Shown here: piece by piece, positions 37,301-45,525 of the stretch
Position numbering within the stretch: the first letter of the stretch is position 1
How the letters are laid out: each line of letters opens with the position of its first letter
Assembly: GCF_020037125.1 (NCBI RefSeq)
Contig: NZ_JAIQDG010000007.1
Span: 233,250 to 297,249, forward strand
Direction: 5' to 3'
Source of the DNA: Myxococcus sp. RHSTA-1-4
GTDB taxonomy: Bacteria > Myxococcota > Myxococcia > Myxococcales > Myxococcaceae
Length of the DNA stretch: 64,000 nt
Position numbers and translations under genes: made by a program
The notes under the pieces: generated by a model
What the model was told of the DNA's origin: nothing
What the model saw: the letters and a program-made list of their open reading frames with translations, nothing else
Database searches by the model: none

Positions 37301-38452
37301 CGGTCCGCCATCCACCGAGAGGCGCAGCTCCATTCCGGGCCGCAGCGCGAAGGGCTCGGTGGCCGTTCCCTCCAGCCGGGCGGGCCCCGTGCTGTCGCCC
37401 CGGGCGGTGTCATTGCCCGGTCCAAAGCCCAGCACCGCCGCCGCGTCGTCGATGCCGCGCCAGGTGCCGCCCGCCTCGGTGGCGGCGAAGAGGTTGCGCT
37501 GCGGGGGGTGGTTGGCGCGCAGCAGGTGCTGGGCGAGCTCCGCCACCTGGGTGAACCACCCGGTGTAGTGGCTGACGAGCGCGCGCAGCCCGGGCACCGT
37601 CCCCACGCTCCGGTAGAAGCGGGGCACGGCCTTCAGCTCGTTGCGCTGGACGGGAATCCCCACGTCGAAGCTCAAATCCCAGCCGAGCCACTTCGCCAGC
37701 AGCGGGAGGAAGCGCGCGTCCACCGCGTCCACGTCCCGCAAGTCCATCAGCCCCTCCGCCGAGCCCCGCAGCGAGTCCAGCGGCAGGCCGAACAGGTCGA
37801 GGAAGCGCCGGAGCTGGCCGCCGCGCGGGGCGGCCTCGGGCACCGAGTCCGAGCCATGGCCGGGGGCGCGTGTCACCACGTCGTGCCGCCGGTACACCTC
37901 GGGCAGCGAGTCGTAGAGGACCTTGTTGAGGCCGTAGGCCTCCGTGGCGGTGGCCGTGGCGCGCGGGGCGCCGTCTCCGTCCACCGGCAGCGAGGCCCCG
38001 AAGAGCTGGTAGTAGTACGTCCGCCGGGGCACCAGCGCGCCGGAGGCGCCGCCGAGGTCCAGCACCTCCACCCGCTGCCGCAGCACGGTGCCGCCCGGGC
38101 CGAAGGTGGTGGACACCGTGCGCCGGGACGTCTCCTCCAGCCGCCCGCCCAGCGGACGCGCCACGGAGATGACGGAGGTGACGGTGCGCCCGCCGCCTTC
38201 CTCCCGCACCTCCCAGCCCGGCAGGTCCGTGGCCACGGCGGGCGGGCCCTCGGGGAAGGTGGTGCTGTCGTAGACGAGGAAGGCGTCCGCGCCCGGGGCG
38301 GGCGGAGGGAAGTCGAAGTCGCGCTCCTTGCGGCGCAGGCGCACGGGGGGCGCGTCGGCGAGCGTCTCGCCGTCCTCGGGCTCCAGCTCCCAGCTCACGC
38401 GGATGCGCCGTCCGAGGAGGTCGGAGGCCGCCTGGAAGTGCAGGAGCTTCAT
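34370..38452 (-). CDS. Giant tail-protein-I-type baseplate protein fused to a seven-bladed propeller
   Basis: 1360 aa. ATG 38450-38452 overlaps the baseplate J stop (ATGA). Residues about 1-340 look like phage tail protein I: YGLNKVLYDSLPEVYRRHD, LRRFLDLFGLPLDSLRGSAEGL, RFLPLLAKWLGWDL and RFYRSVGTVPGLRALV. Two modules resembling the flagellin/hook IN motif follow, near 37100-37360 and 36420-36715, each next to an LGFGPGN. Between about 36240 and 35350 there are seven repeats of the form SNDVRGVAVAQDGTVWLATA, matching two-component-regulator propeller blades. A further beta-rich part and a tail-like end (LLHRFLPINTRAVLVL) complete it. The propeller may be a receptor- or cargo-binding head (inference). 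Confidence 0.82.
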   Translation of the reverse strand: MKLLHFQAASDLLGRRIRVSWELEPEDGETLADAPPVRLRRKERDFDFPPPAPGADAFLVYDSTTFPEGPPAVATDLPGWEVREEGGGRTVTSVISVARPLGGRLEETSRRTVSTTFGPGGTVLRQRVEVLDLGGASGALVPRRTYYYQLFGASLPVDGDGAPRATATATEAYGLNKVLYDSLPEVYRRHDVVTRAPGHGSDSVPEAAPRGGQLRRFLDLFGLPLDSLRGSAEGLMDLRDVDAVDARFLPLLAKWLGWDLSFDVGIPVQRNELKAVPRFYRSVGTVPGLRALVSHYTGWFTQVAELAQHLLRANHPPQRNLFAATEAGGTWRGIDDAAAVLGFGPGNDTARGDSTGPARLEGTATEPFALRPGMELRLSVDGGPPAGVRFRATDFARPEAATASEVASALAAVLSEVAVRTTQDGRLELASHTQGPESALLVEAPPTSLVTLEGAPGGRPSATRDAAGRLHLLYEARELPASDLLSTGPVSAPARVARSATLAASVPGTAPEVRHKVMVDGAWRDSHPVELPTSAPRSMPTAAAIPDRRLWLAFVEAPDTPASRLCWVLGTPRPATPARLLGQRREPFALAPGTRLRLTGGFGAETFEVRETDFADVRRATASEVAAAINGRLSHVRAAAQPDRTLRLETVVTGDSARLEVDFAGSTTARALGFGPGNASARGHWDERHAWSAPQDVGTVPDGFHADPYALADAGGAVSLFWASHQEGRWHIHSARWDERLWVATSSGVSVRRGSGPFTTLGKSQGLPSADVRNVAVDARGMAWFATPAGVVLRRPDGTTSTFDTGKGLPSNDVRAVALAPDGTAWVATAGGVSLLREDGSHSTFTTADGLSSNDVRGVAVAQDGTVWLATAAALSVRPPGGTWRPCGPPDCFPGFIVRAVAVARDGTVWAATAGGLVRREPDGTVRIFGAADGLPSLDVRSVALGAGGAVWFGTSSGLCVRRPPGGFETFDTRRGLASNDVRGVTLERDGTVWAATAAGLSMRRPDGAFTTLTTAQGLASNNVRAVHGPWSARRALASGLGGRREPAVARDGAGNLWLAYAHHPDGGTAEDTWLLRYRRFDAGSFTWGEERELTRPPALGRATDREPGIVALPGGGARVYFRSDRSGGTRLWSVSVDAAGDVGAPELLTDGPEADTAPVPVALGDGTVWLFHRSDRSVALSGVGSARIAEEGSLRRHAGSTSIVLSDLARAGLQRRWGDLLAYTPQRPANEAPLTDDELYTRGTLGLYVSRTPFGDPLTADEGERVRQLLHRFLPINTRAVLVLAPSLTVESMYPAGQDIEERYQDNHPFIDTYPGPADGTSAALPGWKILASNTKDDVSVDPGRPTTWRRRTFFFPPG

Positions 38453-40056
38453 CTCGCCGTGGCCTTGACGGCCACCTCCAGGGTGCCTGGCTCGGGCAGC
38501 TCGAAGTCGTCCAGGTCGATGCGGCCCTCGGGCGCCACGTCGAGCGACAGCCCGCGGCGCAGCACCTCGGGAAGCTGCTCCAGCGGGGGCAGGTTGAGGC
38601 GCCGCAGCTCGGCCTCTATCTCCGAGTCCCCCGCGTCCCTGCGGCGGAAGCGCGTCACCGTGACGGCCAGCACGCCGGGCACGGCCTCCACCGCGCTGTA
38701 GAGGTCGCTGAGGTACACGGGCATGCCGAAGTCCACCCGCTCGTACGCGAGCAGCGCGCGCACCGTGGACTCCACCGTCTGGCGGACGGCCTCCGCGCGG
38801 TGGCTGGGCTGGTGCAGCACCTCCATGGCGACGTCGATGCGCACCGGCGTGGCGTCGAGGATGCGCACGAAGGTGCCCGCCATGCGCTTGTCCTCGAAGA
38901 AGGAGAGCAGGTGCCGCTTGAGGGCCTCCGGGACGGGCCGCCACGAGCCGCCCTGGGGGGCCACGTACAGCGCCACCTCGTTCCACCCCTGGCTGCGCGC
39001 GCGCGCCTTGGCCACGCCGCCGGCCTGGTGGGCCAGCGCCACGTAGTCGCTCACCGTGACGGCGCGACCGGCGGAGCGGAAGGCCTGGGGGCCGAAGCGC
39101 ACGGCGTGCTCGGTGCTCTCCGCGTCCGCTCCACCCGCGGCAGGCTGCGGCTGGGTGACGGACTCCAGCAGGGAAATCGGAGTGCGCGCCTCGGTGATGC
39201 TGCCTGCCGGGACGTTGCCGGCGGCGCCTCCGCCCACGTGGTAGGAGGCCCGGATGTTGTTGAGCCCCACCGGGGGCTTGCGCCCGGACACACCGTCTCC
39301 GAAGAGGACCCAGGCCGTGTCCTTCTCGTCGAACTGGAGCGTGTAGTGGCGCGCCTCCGGGCCGGATGCGGTGACCTGGCCATCCGGGGCGAGGCCGAGA
39401 ACGAGGCTCTCCCGCCGATGCCACGTCACCCAGCCGGCGCCCTCCTGCCCCTCCACCACGAGGGACTCGGGGAGCAGCGGCGCGCGCGAGAGGGCGAAGC
39501 GCAGGTTGGGCTCGCCGGTGGAGGAGCCGATGACCTCGGTGGGGACGTGCTGGCCCTGCCGCACGGGCAGCCCCGCGTAGATGCGCCGGCCGTCCGGGAG
39601 CGCCTCCACCTGGTCCGAGGTGAGGTCCAGGGTGAGGTCCGGCCCCAGGTACACGAAGGGCAGGGACACGCCATTGACGGCCCGGGTGGCGAACTGCGCG
39701 CCGTGGGGCACGGTGACGAGCGGTGAGCCCTGCGCCGGCGGGGCCCGGAAGGTGAGCAGGAGCTCCGCGGTGGCGGCCACGGGCGGGGCCAGCTCGTAGC
39801 CGATGAGCCGCAGCGCGTGCATCACGCTGCGCCGCTCCACCGCCGTGTGGAGGAAGGCCTCGTTGGCGATGCGGTCCTGGTAGTAGAGGAGGACGTCGCC
39901 CATGTAGGCGAAGAGGTCCACCATCAACATGCCGAGGTCGCTCGCGGAACGGTCCGTCCATTCCGGCAGCCGGTAGCGCGCCAGGTCCAGCATCGCGGCG
40001 CGCAACGAGGCGTAGTCCTTGTTCGTGTAGTCGATGGCCGGCGGTGGCTGCGCCAT
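38449..40056 (-). CDS. Baseplate J/gp47 family protein
   Basis: 535 aa. The N-terminus (IDYTNKDYASLRAAMLDL, DLGMLMVDLFAYMGDVLLYY) is characteristic of putative baseplate assembly proteins in eCIS and phage-like loci. The centre has the J-domain pattern SVTQPQPAAGGADAES, AFRSAGRAVTVSDYVALA and ARVRSQGWNEVALYVAP-like strands. It would form the baseplate wedge with gp25 and the tail-I protein. Coupled to the downstream giant gene by a four-base overlap and separated from gp25 by 13 bases. Confidence 0.9.
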   Translation of the reverse strand: MAQPPPAIDYTNKDYASLRAAMLDLARYRLPEWTDRSASDLGMLMVDLFAYMGDVLLYYQDRIANEAFLHTAVERRSVMHALRLIGYELAPPVAATAELLLTFRAPPAQGSPLVTVPHGAQFATRAVNGVSLPFVYLGPDLTLDLTSDQVEALPDGRRIYAGLPVRQGQHVPTEVIGSSTGEPNLRFALSRAPLLPESLVVEGQEGAGWVTWHRRESLVLGLAPDGQVTASGPEARHYTLQFDEKDTAWVLFGDGVSGRKPPVGLNNIRASYHVGGGAAGNVPAGSITEARTPISLLESVTQPQPAAGGADAESTEHAVRFGPQAFRSAGRAVTVSDYVALAHQAGGVAKARARSQGWNEVALYVAPQGGSWRPVPEALKRHLLSFFEDKRMAGTFVRILDATPVRIDVAMEVLHQPSHRAEAVRQTVESTVRALLAYERVDFGMPVYLSDLYSAVEAVPGVLAVTVTRFRRRDAGDSEIEAELRRLNLPPLEQLPEVLRRGLSLDVAPEGRIDLDDFELPEPGTLEVAVKATAR

Positions 40057-40069
40057 GGGGAGGCTCCTC

Positions 40070-40447
40070 TCAGGGCAGGACGAGGACGAGCTCGTCGGGG
40101 GAGGGCTCGTTGGTGGGGGCGTAGCGCAGGCGGACCCGCAGCTCGCCCTCCGCGTGGGTGACGTCGGCGCCCAGGACCAGCACGCGCGGCTCCCACGTCA
40201 GCAGCGCTTGCTGGAGCTGCGTGCGAACCAGGTCCGCGAGCACGCCGTCGTTGGGCTCGTGGACGAGCGAGTGCACGCGCGTGCCGAAGTCCCGCAGCAT
40301 GGGCCGCTCCCCGTGACGCGTGCCGATGAGCACGCGGATGTTCTGGCGGAGCTTGTCCGCGCCGGTGGCCCAGGACACGCCGCCCGTCTGGGGGTCGATG
40401 CGGAAGGGGAAGGCCATGCCGCCCACGTCGTCGAGCTCGTTCGCCAT
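40070..40447 (-). CDS. GPW/gp25-family baseplate wedge protein
   Basis: 125 aa, typical length. Characteristic segments: GMAFPFRIDPQTGGVSWATG, KLRQNIRVLIGTRHGERPML, DFGTRVHSLVHEPND and LLTWEPRVLVLGADV. The E-R-x-M-x-x-x-F-G/D motif is the gp25/Pvc9 hallmark. It joins the sheath initiation site to the baseplate (known for T4 gp25). Placed directly before baseplate J, as in most contractile systems. Confidence 0.92.
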   Translation of the reverse strand: MANELDDVGGMAFPFRIDPQTGGVSWATGADKLRQNIRVLIGTRHGERPMLRDFGTRVHSLVHEPNDGVLADLVRTQLQQALLTWEPRVLVLGADVTHAEGELRVRLRYAPTNEPSPDELVLVLP

Positions 40448-40456
40448 GTGTCTCCC

Positions 40457-40678
40457 TCACTGAAGCGAGCCGGTGCCCGTCTGCGTCCCGGTGCCGATGA
40501 CGGTGTTGCTCGTATTCGTCACCGTCACCGTCACCCCGGTGACGGCCGCCGCGCGGACATACGTGTCGATGGCCTCGGCCAGCGCGTCAGCCACCTGCTC
40601 GCTCGACCACGACTCGTCGAAGGCCTTCTGGAAGAGGCCCCGGATGGAGTCCGCGAGCTCCGTCTTGTTCAACGCCAT
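40457..40678 (-). CDS. Small hypothetical protein of the injection-system operon
   Basis: 73 aa. The N-terminal 50 residues form two amphipathic helices (TELADSIRGLFQKAFDE, SSEQVADALAEAIDTYVRAA); the tail is Thr/Gly-rich beta-like (VTVTVTNTSNTVIGTGTQTG). Similar small proteins with a charged helix and Thr-rich tail occur beside spike genes in tailed phages (from memory). It could be a spike adaptor or a small cargo. Function unknown. Confidence 0.65.
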   Translation of the reverse strand: MALNKTELADSIRGLFQKAFDESWSSEQVADALAEAIDTYVRAAAVTGVTVTVTNTSNTVIGTGTQTGTGSLQ

Positions 40679-40703
40679 GCCACGCCTCCTCTCGTGCGCG
40701 CGC

Positions 40704-41453
40704 TCACTTCACCCGGGCGCTGGTGGTGAGGTGGACCCCTGGCTGCAGCGGACCCACGGGAGGCACGGGCGGCCCCGAGGGGCCCACCGCCGTGGCGTGG
40801 GTGTGGAGGACGAAGGCGTCCCACAGCGTCTTGAAGGACTGTCCCCGGAGGGTGGGCTCGGAGGCGTCCTCGCCGACGTCCACCGTGGTGCCCTGGAGCG
40901 AGATGTTCGTGGCCACCACGCGCGCCGTGTTCCCGCTGAGCTCGAGCTGGCTGCCCTCCTTGTTGACCAGCACGGCCTGGCCCGCCGCGTGGAGCGTCAG
41001 GTGCGCGCCGTCGGGGAGGGTGAGGGTGACGGTGCCCTCGGGGGCGATGCGCAGTGCGACGTTGCCCCGGTGGCGCAGCACCACCTCCTGCTCGCCCTCC
41101 GCGTCGCGCAGCTCCAGGCTGTGTCCCGAGGGGGTGTGGAGGAGGCGGTGCTCCGGAGGTGAGACGGCGGCCTCCGGGGGCGTGGTGCCGGTGGGGTGCC
41201 AGGTGCCCACCCAGATGGGGTACTGCGGATCTCCCGCCTCGAACTCCACCCAGACCTTGGTGCCCACGGGGGGAATGAAGAAGCAGCCGTAGGGCAGGCA
41301 CGGGCGCGCGCGCACCGCGAGCTCCCCGCCGAAGATCGCGGGCACGCGCACCAGCAGCCGGCCCAGGTGCTGCTCGTCCGCGTTGCCGGTGACCTCTCCG
41401 CTGTACTTGCCGTAGTACCTGCCGGCGTGCCGCTGAAGGGAAGCCTGGAGCAT
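40704..41453 (-). CDS. Baseplate assembly protein V / gp5-type spike
   Basis: 249 aa. An OB-fold (YYGKYSGEVTGNADEQHLGRL in parts, VPAIFGGELAVRARPCLPYG, GTKVWVEFEAGDPQYPIWVG) is followed by a repetitive beta-helix needle (NVALRIAPEGTVTLTLPDG, HLTLHAAGQAVLVNKEGSQLEL, TARVVATNISLQG) and a His-rich end (HTHATAVGPSGPP). This is the central spike that punctures the target. No lysozyme domain and no PAAR repeat are attached. Confidence 0.88.
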   Translation of the reverse strand: MLQASLQRHAGRYYGKYSGEVTGNADEQHLGRLLVRVPAIFGGELAVRARPCLPYGCFFIPPVGTKVWVEFEAGDPQYPIWVGTWHPTGTTPPEAAVSPPEHRLLHTPSGHSLELRDAEGEQEVVLRHRGNVALRIAPEGTVTLTLPDGAHLTLHAAGQAVLVNKEGSQLELSGNTARVVATNISLQGTTVDVGEDASEPTLRGQSFKTLWDAFVLHTHATAVGPSGPPVPPVGPLQPGVHLTTSARVK

Positions 41454-41462
41454 GGGGCCTTC

Positions 41463-42608
41463 TCACCGGGTGACGACGAAGTGGGTGCGGTAGGTGCCGC
41501 GGGCGTCCTCTCCCAGGGCGGAGCGCGTGTAGACGTGGCGCACCTGGCGCACGTACCAGTCACCCGCGGCCCAGGAGGCGATGCCCTCGATGGTGACGCG
41601 GCCCTTGGCGCGCAGCTTCACGGTGCCCACCGCCTCGCCCCGGCCGAGGAAGCCGAGCACGCGCGTGGGGTCCTGCTGGATGGCGGTCTCGGCCAGCGCC
41701 CGGTCCGAGGGCAGCCCCCGCACCTCCTGGCGCGGCACCTGCTCCGAGGGGTTGCCCGGCGCGCGCGCGGTTACCTCCAGGGCGGCGTCGTACTGCTGGA
41801 CCCGGGTGGGGCCGCGGCTCGCGAGCTGGGTGCGCGTCGTCGCGCTGGGCGTGGGCAGCGGGGCGGGCTCGGGCGGGGGACCGGCCACGGAGTGGGCCTC
41901 TCCGCTGAGCGGGTCCTCCACCGTCGCGGACCTCACGGGCGCGGCGGCGCGGGCGATGCGCTCGTAGCTGAACTCGATGAGCTGGCTCATCCCCCGGCAG
42001 TACTTCAGCGTCCCCTGCGGCTCGGCCTGGAGCAGCTTGCGCACGGGCACGAAGTAGAAGGCCGAGGCGCCCTCGTTGTACTCGACGAAGGCGCGGCAGC
42101 CGTGCCTGTCGGCGAGCCGCTGGAGGAAGCGCCAGGGCCGCTCGTCCGGCTCGGGCCGCAGCGGGTTCTCCTCGGTGAACTCGGGGTCCGGGTCCGGGGC
42201 GATGGTCCCCACCTCCACGCCCGAGTCGCCCTGCTGGAACACCTGGAGGACGATGTCGCTCAGCCGGCCCACGTGGTTGCGCGGGGGCAGCGGCGGGCCC
42301 TGCATCAGCCGGTAGCCGAGGTCATACGCCGTCACCGAGACGCGGGGGACGCCGCCGTTGGACACCGGATTCGAGGAGACAATCTCCCCCTCGAAAAGCG
42401 TGGTGTGCTCCCGCGCCCAGCCCATCCCCACCTTGAGGGTGAGCCCCTCGCGGAACATCTCCCGGGCGATGCCGTCCGGGTCGTCCACCACGAGTGTGGC
42501 CTTGTCCAGGGCGCGGTCGTCGTCCTCCACGGTGACGGACTGCACCGTGGCTTCGACCGGCACCTTCTCCACGGAGACGGACACCCGGGGCCTGCGGGAA
42601 TCGGCCAT
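41463..42608 (-). CDS. Phage late-control D / gp27-like hub protein
   Basis: 381 aa, the trimeric hub that holds the spike. Signatures: KATLVVDDPDGIAREMF, LKVGMGWAREHTTLFEGEIV, VTAYDLGYRLMQGPP, LQRLADRHGCRAFV and YYVRQVRHVYTRS-like end. A Pro-rich insert occurs in the middle (EPAPLPTPSATTRTQL). It lies between the LysM protein and the spike, the standard order in eCIS and myophage baseplates. Confidence 0.88.
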   Translation of the reverse strand: MADSRRPRVSVSVEKVPVEATVQSVTVEDDDRALDKATLVVDDPDGIAREMFREGLTLKVGMGWAREHTTLFEGEIVSSNPVSNGGVPRVSVTAYDLGYRLMQGPPLPPRNHVGRLSDIVLQVFQQGDSGVEVGTIAPDPDPEFTEENPLRPEPDERPWRFLQRLADRHGCRAFVEYNEGASAFYFVPVRKLLQAEPQGTLKYCRGMSQLIEFSYERIARAAAPVRSATVEDPLSGEAHSVAGPPPEPAPLPTPSATTRTQLASRGPTRVQQYDAALEVTARAPGNPSEQVPRQEVRGLPSDRALAETAIQQDPTRVLGFLGRGEAVGTVKLRAKGRVTIEGIASWAAGDWYVRQVRHVYTRSALGEDARGTYRTHFVVTR

Positions 42609-42611
42609 GGC

Positions 42612-42929
42612 TCAGAACCTCCGGGTCCGCTTCACTTCGCCCAGGTCGCCCGGCGCTGGAATCGACAGGGCGGCCCCGGGCCTCAGGTCCAGCGGGAAGA
42701 CGAGCGCGTTGGCCTCGGCGATGCGCCACCAGGCATCACTGGCGCCGTAGTAGCGCCACGCGAGGTACTCCAGCGACTCCACCCCGGTGACGCGGTGCCG
42801 GACGAGGGGCGTGCCGGGCGGAGGCGGCGTGGAGGGGCGGATGCCCACCGTGGGGTGGACCTCGCCCCCGGCGTCCCGGGCCGGGTAGACGGGCGTGCCG
42901 TGATAGCGCGACGTGAGGTGGACAGGCAT
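42612..42929 (-). CDS. LysM-type tail/baseplate protein
   Basis: 105 aa. After a Pro-rich start, the C-terminal 60 residues form a LysM-like domain (RVTGVESLEYLAWRYYGASDAWWRIAEANALVFP, ending LRPGAALSIPAPG). Such proteins (gpX, gp53-like) bind the hub or peptidoglycan. It follows the CIS-tube gene by 23 bases and the hub gene begins three bases after its stop. Confidence 0.85.
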   Translation of the reverse strand: MPVHLTSRYHGTPVYPARDAGGEVHPTVGIRPSTPPPPGTPLVRHRVTGVESLEYLAWRYYGASDAWWRIAEANALVFPLDLRPGAALSIPAPGDLGEVKRTRRF

Positions 42930-42952
42930 GGCGGGCTCCTTGCGCGCGCGGC

Positions 42953-43666
42953 TCAGGTGAAGATGCTGCTGAGGACGGGCGTGACGGCCAGGACGTCCTC
43001 GCCGAAGCCCTTGCGGCTGTAGCTGCGCCGGATGCCGTCGTGCCGCAGGAGGAAGTCCGCCAGCGGGGAGAAGGCGAACGTCTGCTCCTTGAGGGTGGCG
43101 CTGACCTCGGCGCGCGCGGGCGAGCCGTCATCCTGGAAGGCCGTCAGCTTGATGTTCAGGTCGGTCATCACGCAGGTGACGCTCAGCGCGCCGTAGACGA
43201 GCGAGCACTGGGGCGGCCGGCTGAAGCAGGGGACGTCACTGAAGCCCGCCGCCACCATCTTGGACACGTCGATGAGGTCCCACGCCGGCAGCATGAAGGA
43301 GCGCAGCACCGCGAGGTCCGGCTCGATGCTCCCGCCGTAGTGATTGTCCCCGTCCATGGGGCCGGGCACCGTGGCGTCCAGCGTGAAGTCCAGGGAGAAG
43401 GTGCGCGGCGAGCCCTCCAGCGCCTCCAGCGGGCGGGCGCCCACCAGCAGCGAGCCAATCTCCTTCGCGTCATTCATCAGCCCGGAGCCCCTCTCCACCA
43501 GCCCGGTGCCCGCCTGCGCCTGGTCGAACCTCCACTGCCCGAAGCTGTTGGCCTCGCGGTAGTTGAAGGTCTTCTTCTCCTGGAGCAGCTCCGGGTTGAA
43601 CTGGAACCGGAAGATGAGCGGCGGCACGTTGTCGATGCTGGCGAGGTAGCCCGTCTTTCGCTGCAT
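42953..43666 (-). CDS. CIS tube-domain protein (Afp7/Pvc7-like)
   Basis: 237 aa, RBS GGAGGA. It contains PLIFRFQFNPELLQEKKTF and FDFTLDATVPGP-like strands, then VSATLKEQTFAF and a short C-terminal tail. The R-F-x-F-N-P-E motif is typical of the contractile-injection tube adaptor that links tube and hub. In many loci this protein ends in LysM; here LysM is a separate gene just downstream, so the two together correspond to Afp7. Confidence 0.8.
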   Translation of the reverse strand: MQRKTGYLASIDNVPPLIFRFQFNPELLQEKKTFNYREANSFGQWRFDQAQAGTGLVERGSGLMNDAKEIGSLLVGARPLEALEGSPRTFSLDFTLDATVPGPMDGDNHYGGSIEPDLAVLRSFMLPAWDLIDVSKMVAAGFSDVPCFSRPPQCSLVYGALSVTCVMTDLNIKLTAFQDDGSPARAEVSATLKEQTFAFSPLADFLLRHDGIRRSYSRKGFGEDVLAVTPVLSSIFT

Positions 43667-43677
43667 GGTGATTCCTC

Positions 43678-45525
43678 CTAGGCACCGAGGTGCGTGAGAA
43701 GCGTGCTGGCTTCGGGTGTGATGCCGCGCTCCTCCAGGTCGTGGATGGCGCGCACCACGGCGCCGAGGATTTCCTCGTCGCTCATGCGCCGCGGCGCGAG
43801 GGCGGTGGGGACGGGGGACGCGGCCGCCGCCGGGGGAGGCGCCAGCTCGATGATGACGTCCCGGATTTCGACGGTGGCGCGAGGGCGCTCGGCCTGGGCC
43901 GCCTCCGTGATTCTCGCCGGCAGCGTGCCCTCGGCGCCGGGCCCCGCGGTGGGCGTGCGCTGGAAGTGCTTCGTGACGGTGCCGAGCAGGTGCTCCAGCC
44001 CACCGCCGGTGAGCCAGCCCTGGTAGGCGTCCGCGATGAGCTCCAGGCCCGAAGGCCGGGCGCCGCGCTCCACGTCGAGCCGGAGCGACTCGGTGAGGGT
44101 GGCCGCTCGCGAGGCGACGCCGGACAGCTTCGTGTTGAGCTGCTGGGTGAAGAGCGCCTCGCCCTGGGCCGCCGACGCGTTGAGCGCGCTACCGAAGCGC
44201 GTGAGCGCTCCCTGCGTCTCGCCGAGGATGTTGCCTGCCTGCCGTGTGATCTGCTCGCCCGCCTGGGTGACGGCACTCCTCAGTTGGAAGAGATCCTCGG
44301 TGGGGGCGAAGCCGGGGAAGGGGGGAAGGGACTCCAGCGGCGCCTCCCCGGTGTACCGGGTGGCCGGGAAGGCGAGCCGCGAGGCCCTCTCCAGCGCCTT
44401 CACCTGCTCGTCCGTGAGCGGGTTCTTCTCGTGCACCAGCGCGTAGAGCGGGGGAAGGACGGCGGGGAGCACCCGGACGACGTAGACGAAGGCCCGGAAG
44501 ACGAGCGTGTCACCCAGGGTGGTGAGCACCGCGAAGAGGGTGGTGGTGGCCCAGCGCAGCAGCGTGTCCACCGTGCGCTGCAGGCCGCTGGAGAGGAAGT
44601 GGAAGGCCTCCAGCGCGGTGTCCAGCAGCACGCCGACGATGTCGAAGACGGAGGCGAGGATGCGCTCCACCGAGCTGGCCAGCACTCCCAGGACGATGAC
44701 CCCCAGGCGCGCGCCCGCGGAGACGGTGTCGAGCAGCGTCACCATCAGCGTGCCCCGCAGCGTGAGCGCGTTGCGCAGCCCGAACTCCAGCACGCCGAGG
44801 ATGGCCAGCTTGAGGTCGTCCAGCCGAGAGAAGAGCAACGCCAGCGAGCCGAGCACCAGGGGGATGAGCTGCCGCAGCCCGTCGATGACCTTGGTGATGC
44901 CCTGGAGCACGCCGCGCGCCAGCTCCAGCATCTGCATCCAGCGCGCGCCTGCCTCGGTGCTCGGCAGCGCCGAGACGCCCGCGGCCTTCTCCGGCTCACC
45001 CTGCGCCGCCAGGAAGAGGCCGGTGAAGGCATCGGCGGTGGCGCGCAGGTCGCGCAGCATCGCCTCCATGTCGGGCGCGGCGGCGGCGGGCGGGGGCGCG
45101 ACGGCGGCCTGGGCCTCGGACGCGGCCGGGGCCACGCCGGAGAGGAGCCGGTTCGTTATCCGCTCCAGCGTGCGGGCGATGCGCTCCACCTGCCCGAGCA
45201 TCACCGGCAGCGCCACCCCGGAGAGGGTTCCTCCCACGAGCCCGCCGAAGAGGCCGCCGAAGAACCGGCCGAGCCCGCCCACCAGCCCTTCCAGGAAGGC
45301 GCCGAAGCCGCCGCCGGGCGCCAGGTCGTTGATGTTGACCACGTACACCTTGAGCGCGTCCGCGAAGAGGGGCGGCTCGCCGAAGCGGGGCCCGCGCTGG
45401 AGGGCCGAGGCGAAGGCCAGCCCGTGGTAGCGAGCGGTGCTGCGCTCCACGTCCTCCAGCGCGCGCCGCGTGACGCGTAGCTGCGTGAGGATGAGCCCGA
45501 GCTGGCCGATGAGCTCTTCATCCAT
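43678..45525 (-). CDS. Tape-measure-position hydrophobic protein 3
   Basis: 615 aa; its start overlaps the end of the previous gene by eight bases. The N-terminus is a coil (EELIGQLGLILTQLRVTRRALED). A Gly/Phe-rich hydrophobic segment follows (FLEGLVGGLGRFFGGLFGGLVGG, about 80-105 in pieces), an Ala-rich region, then a long Leu/Val-rich helical stretch (LIPLVLGSLALLFSRLDDL, LGVIVLGVLASSVERI) and a Pro/Ala-rich tail. This mix of coils and hydrophobic patches is typical of tail tape-measure proteins, and its place after tube and chaperone genes agrees. No enzyme motif. Confidence 0.7.
   Translation of the reverse strand: MDEELIGQLGLILTQLRVTRRALEDVERSTARYHGLAFASALQRGPRFGEPPLFADALKVYVVNINDLAPGGGFGAFLEGLVGGLGRFFGGLFGGLVGGTLSGVALPVMLGQVERIARTLERITNRLLSGVAPAASEAQAAVAPPPAAAAPDMEAMLRDLRATADAFTGLFLAAQGEPEKAAGVSALPSTEAGARWMQMLELARGVLQGITKVIDGLRQLIPLVLGSLALLFSRLDDLKLAILGVLEFGLRNALTLRGTLMVTLLDTVSAGARLGVIVLGVLASSVERILASVFDIVGVLLDTALEAFHFLSSGLQRTVDTLLRWATTTLFAVLTTLGDTLVFRAFVYVVRVLPAVLPPLYALVHEKNPLTDEQVKALERASRLAFPATRYTGEAPLESLPPFPGFAPTEDLFQLRSAVTQAGEQITRQAGNILGETQGALTRFGSALNASAAQGEALFTQQLNTKLSGVASRAATLTESLRLDVERGARPSGLELIADAYQGWLTGGGLEHLLGTVTKHFQRTPTAGPGAEGTLPARITEAAQAERPRATVEIRDVIIELAPPPAAAASPVPTALAPRRMSDEEILGAVVRAIHDLEERGITPEASTLLTHLGA

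Noticed and set aside
34346..38701. Long open frame on the plus strand (about 1450 codons) opposite the giant baseplate gene
   Set aside because: Arg/Gly/His/Pro-rich antisense shadow caused by GC-biased codons. The minus strand has domain signatures, RBS and start-stop coupling; the plus frame has none.
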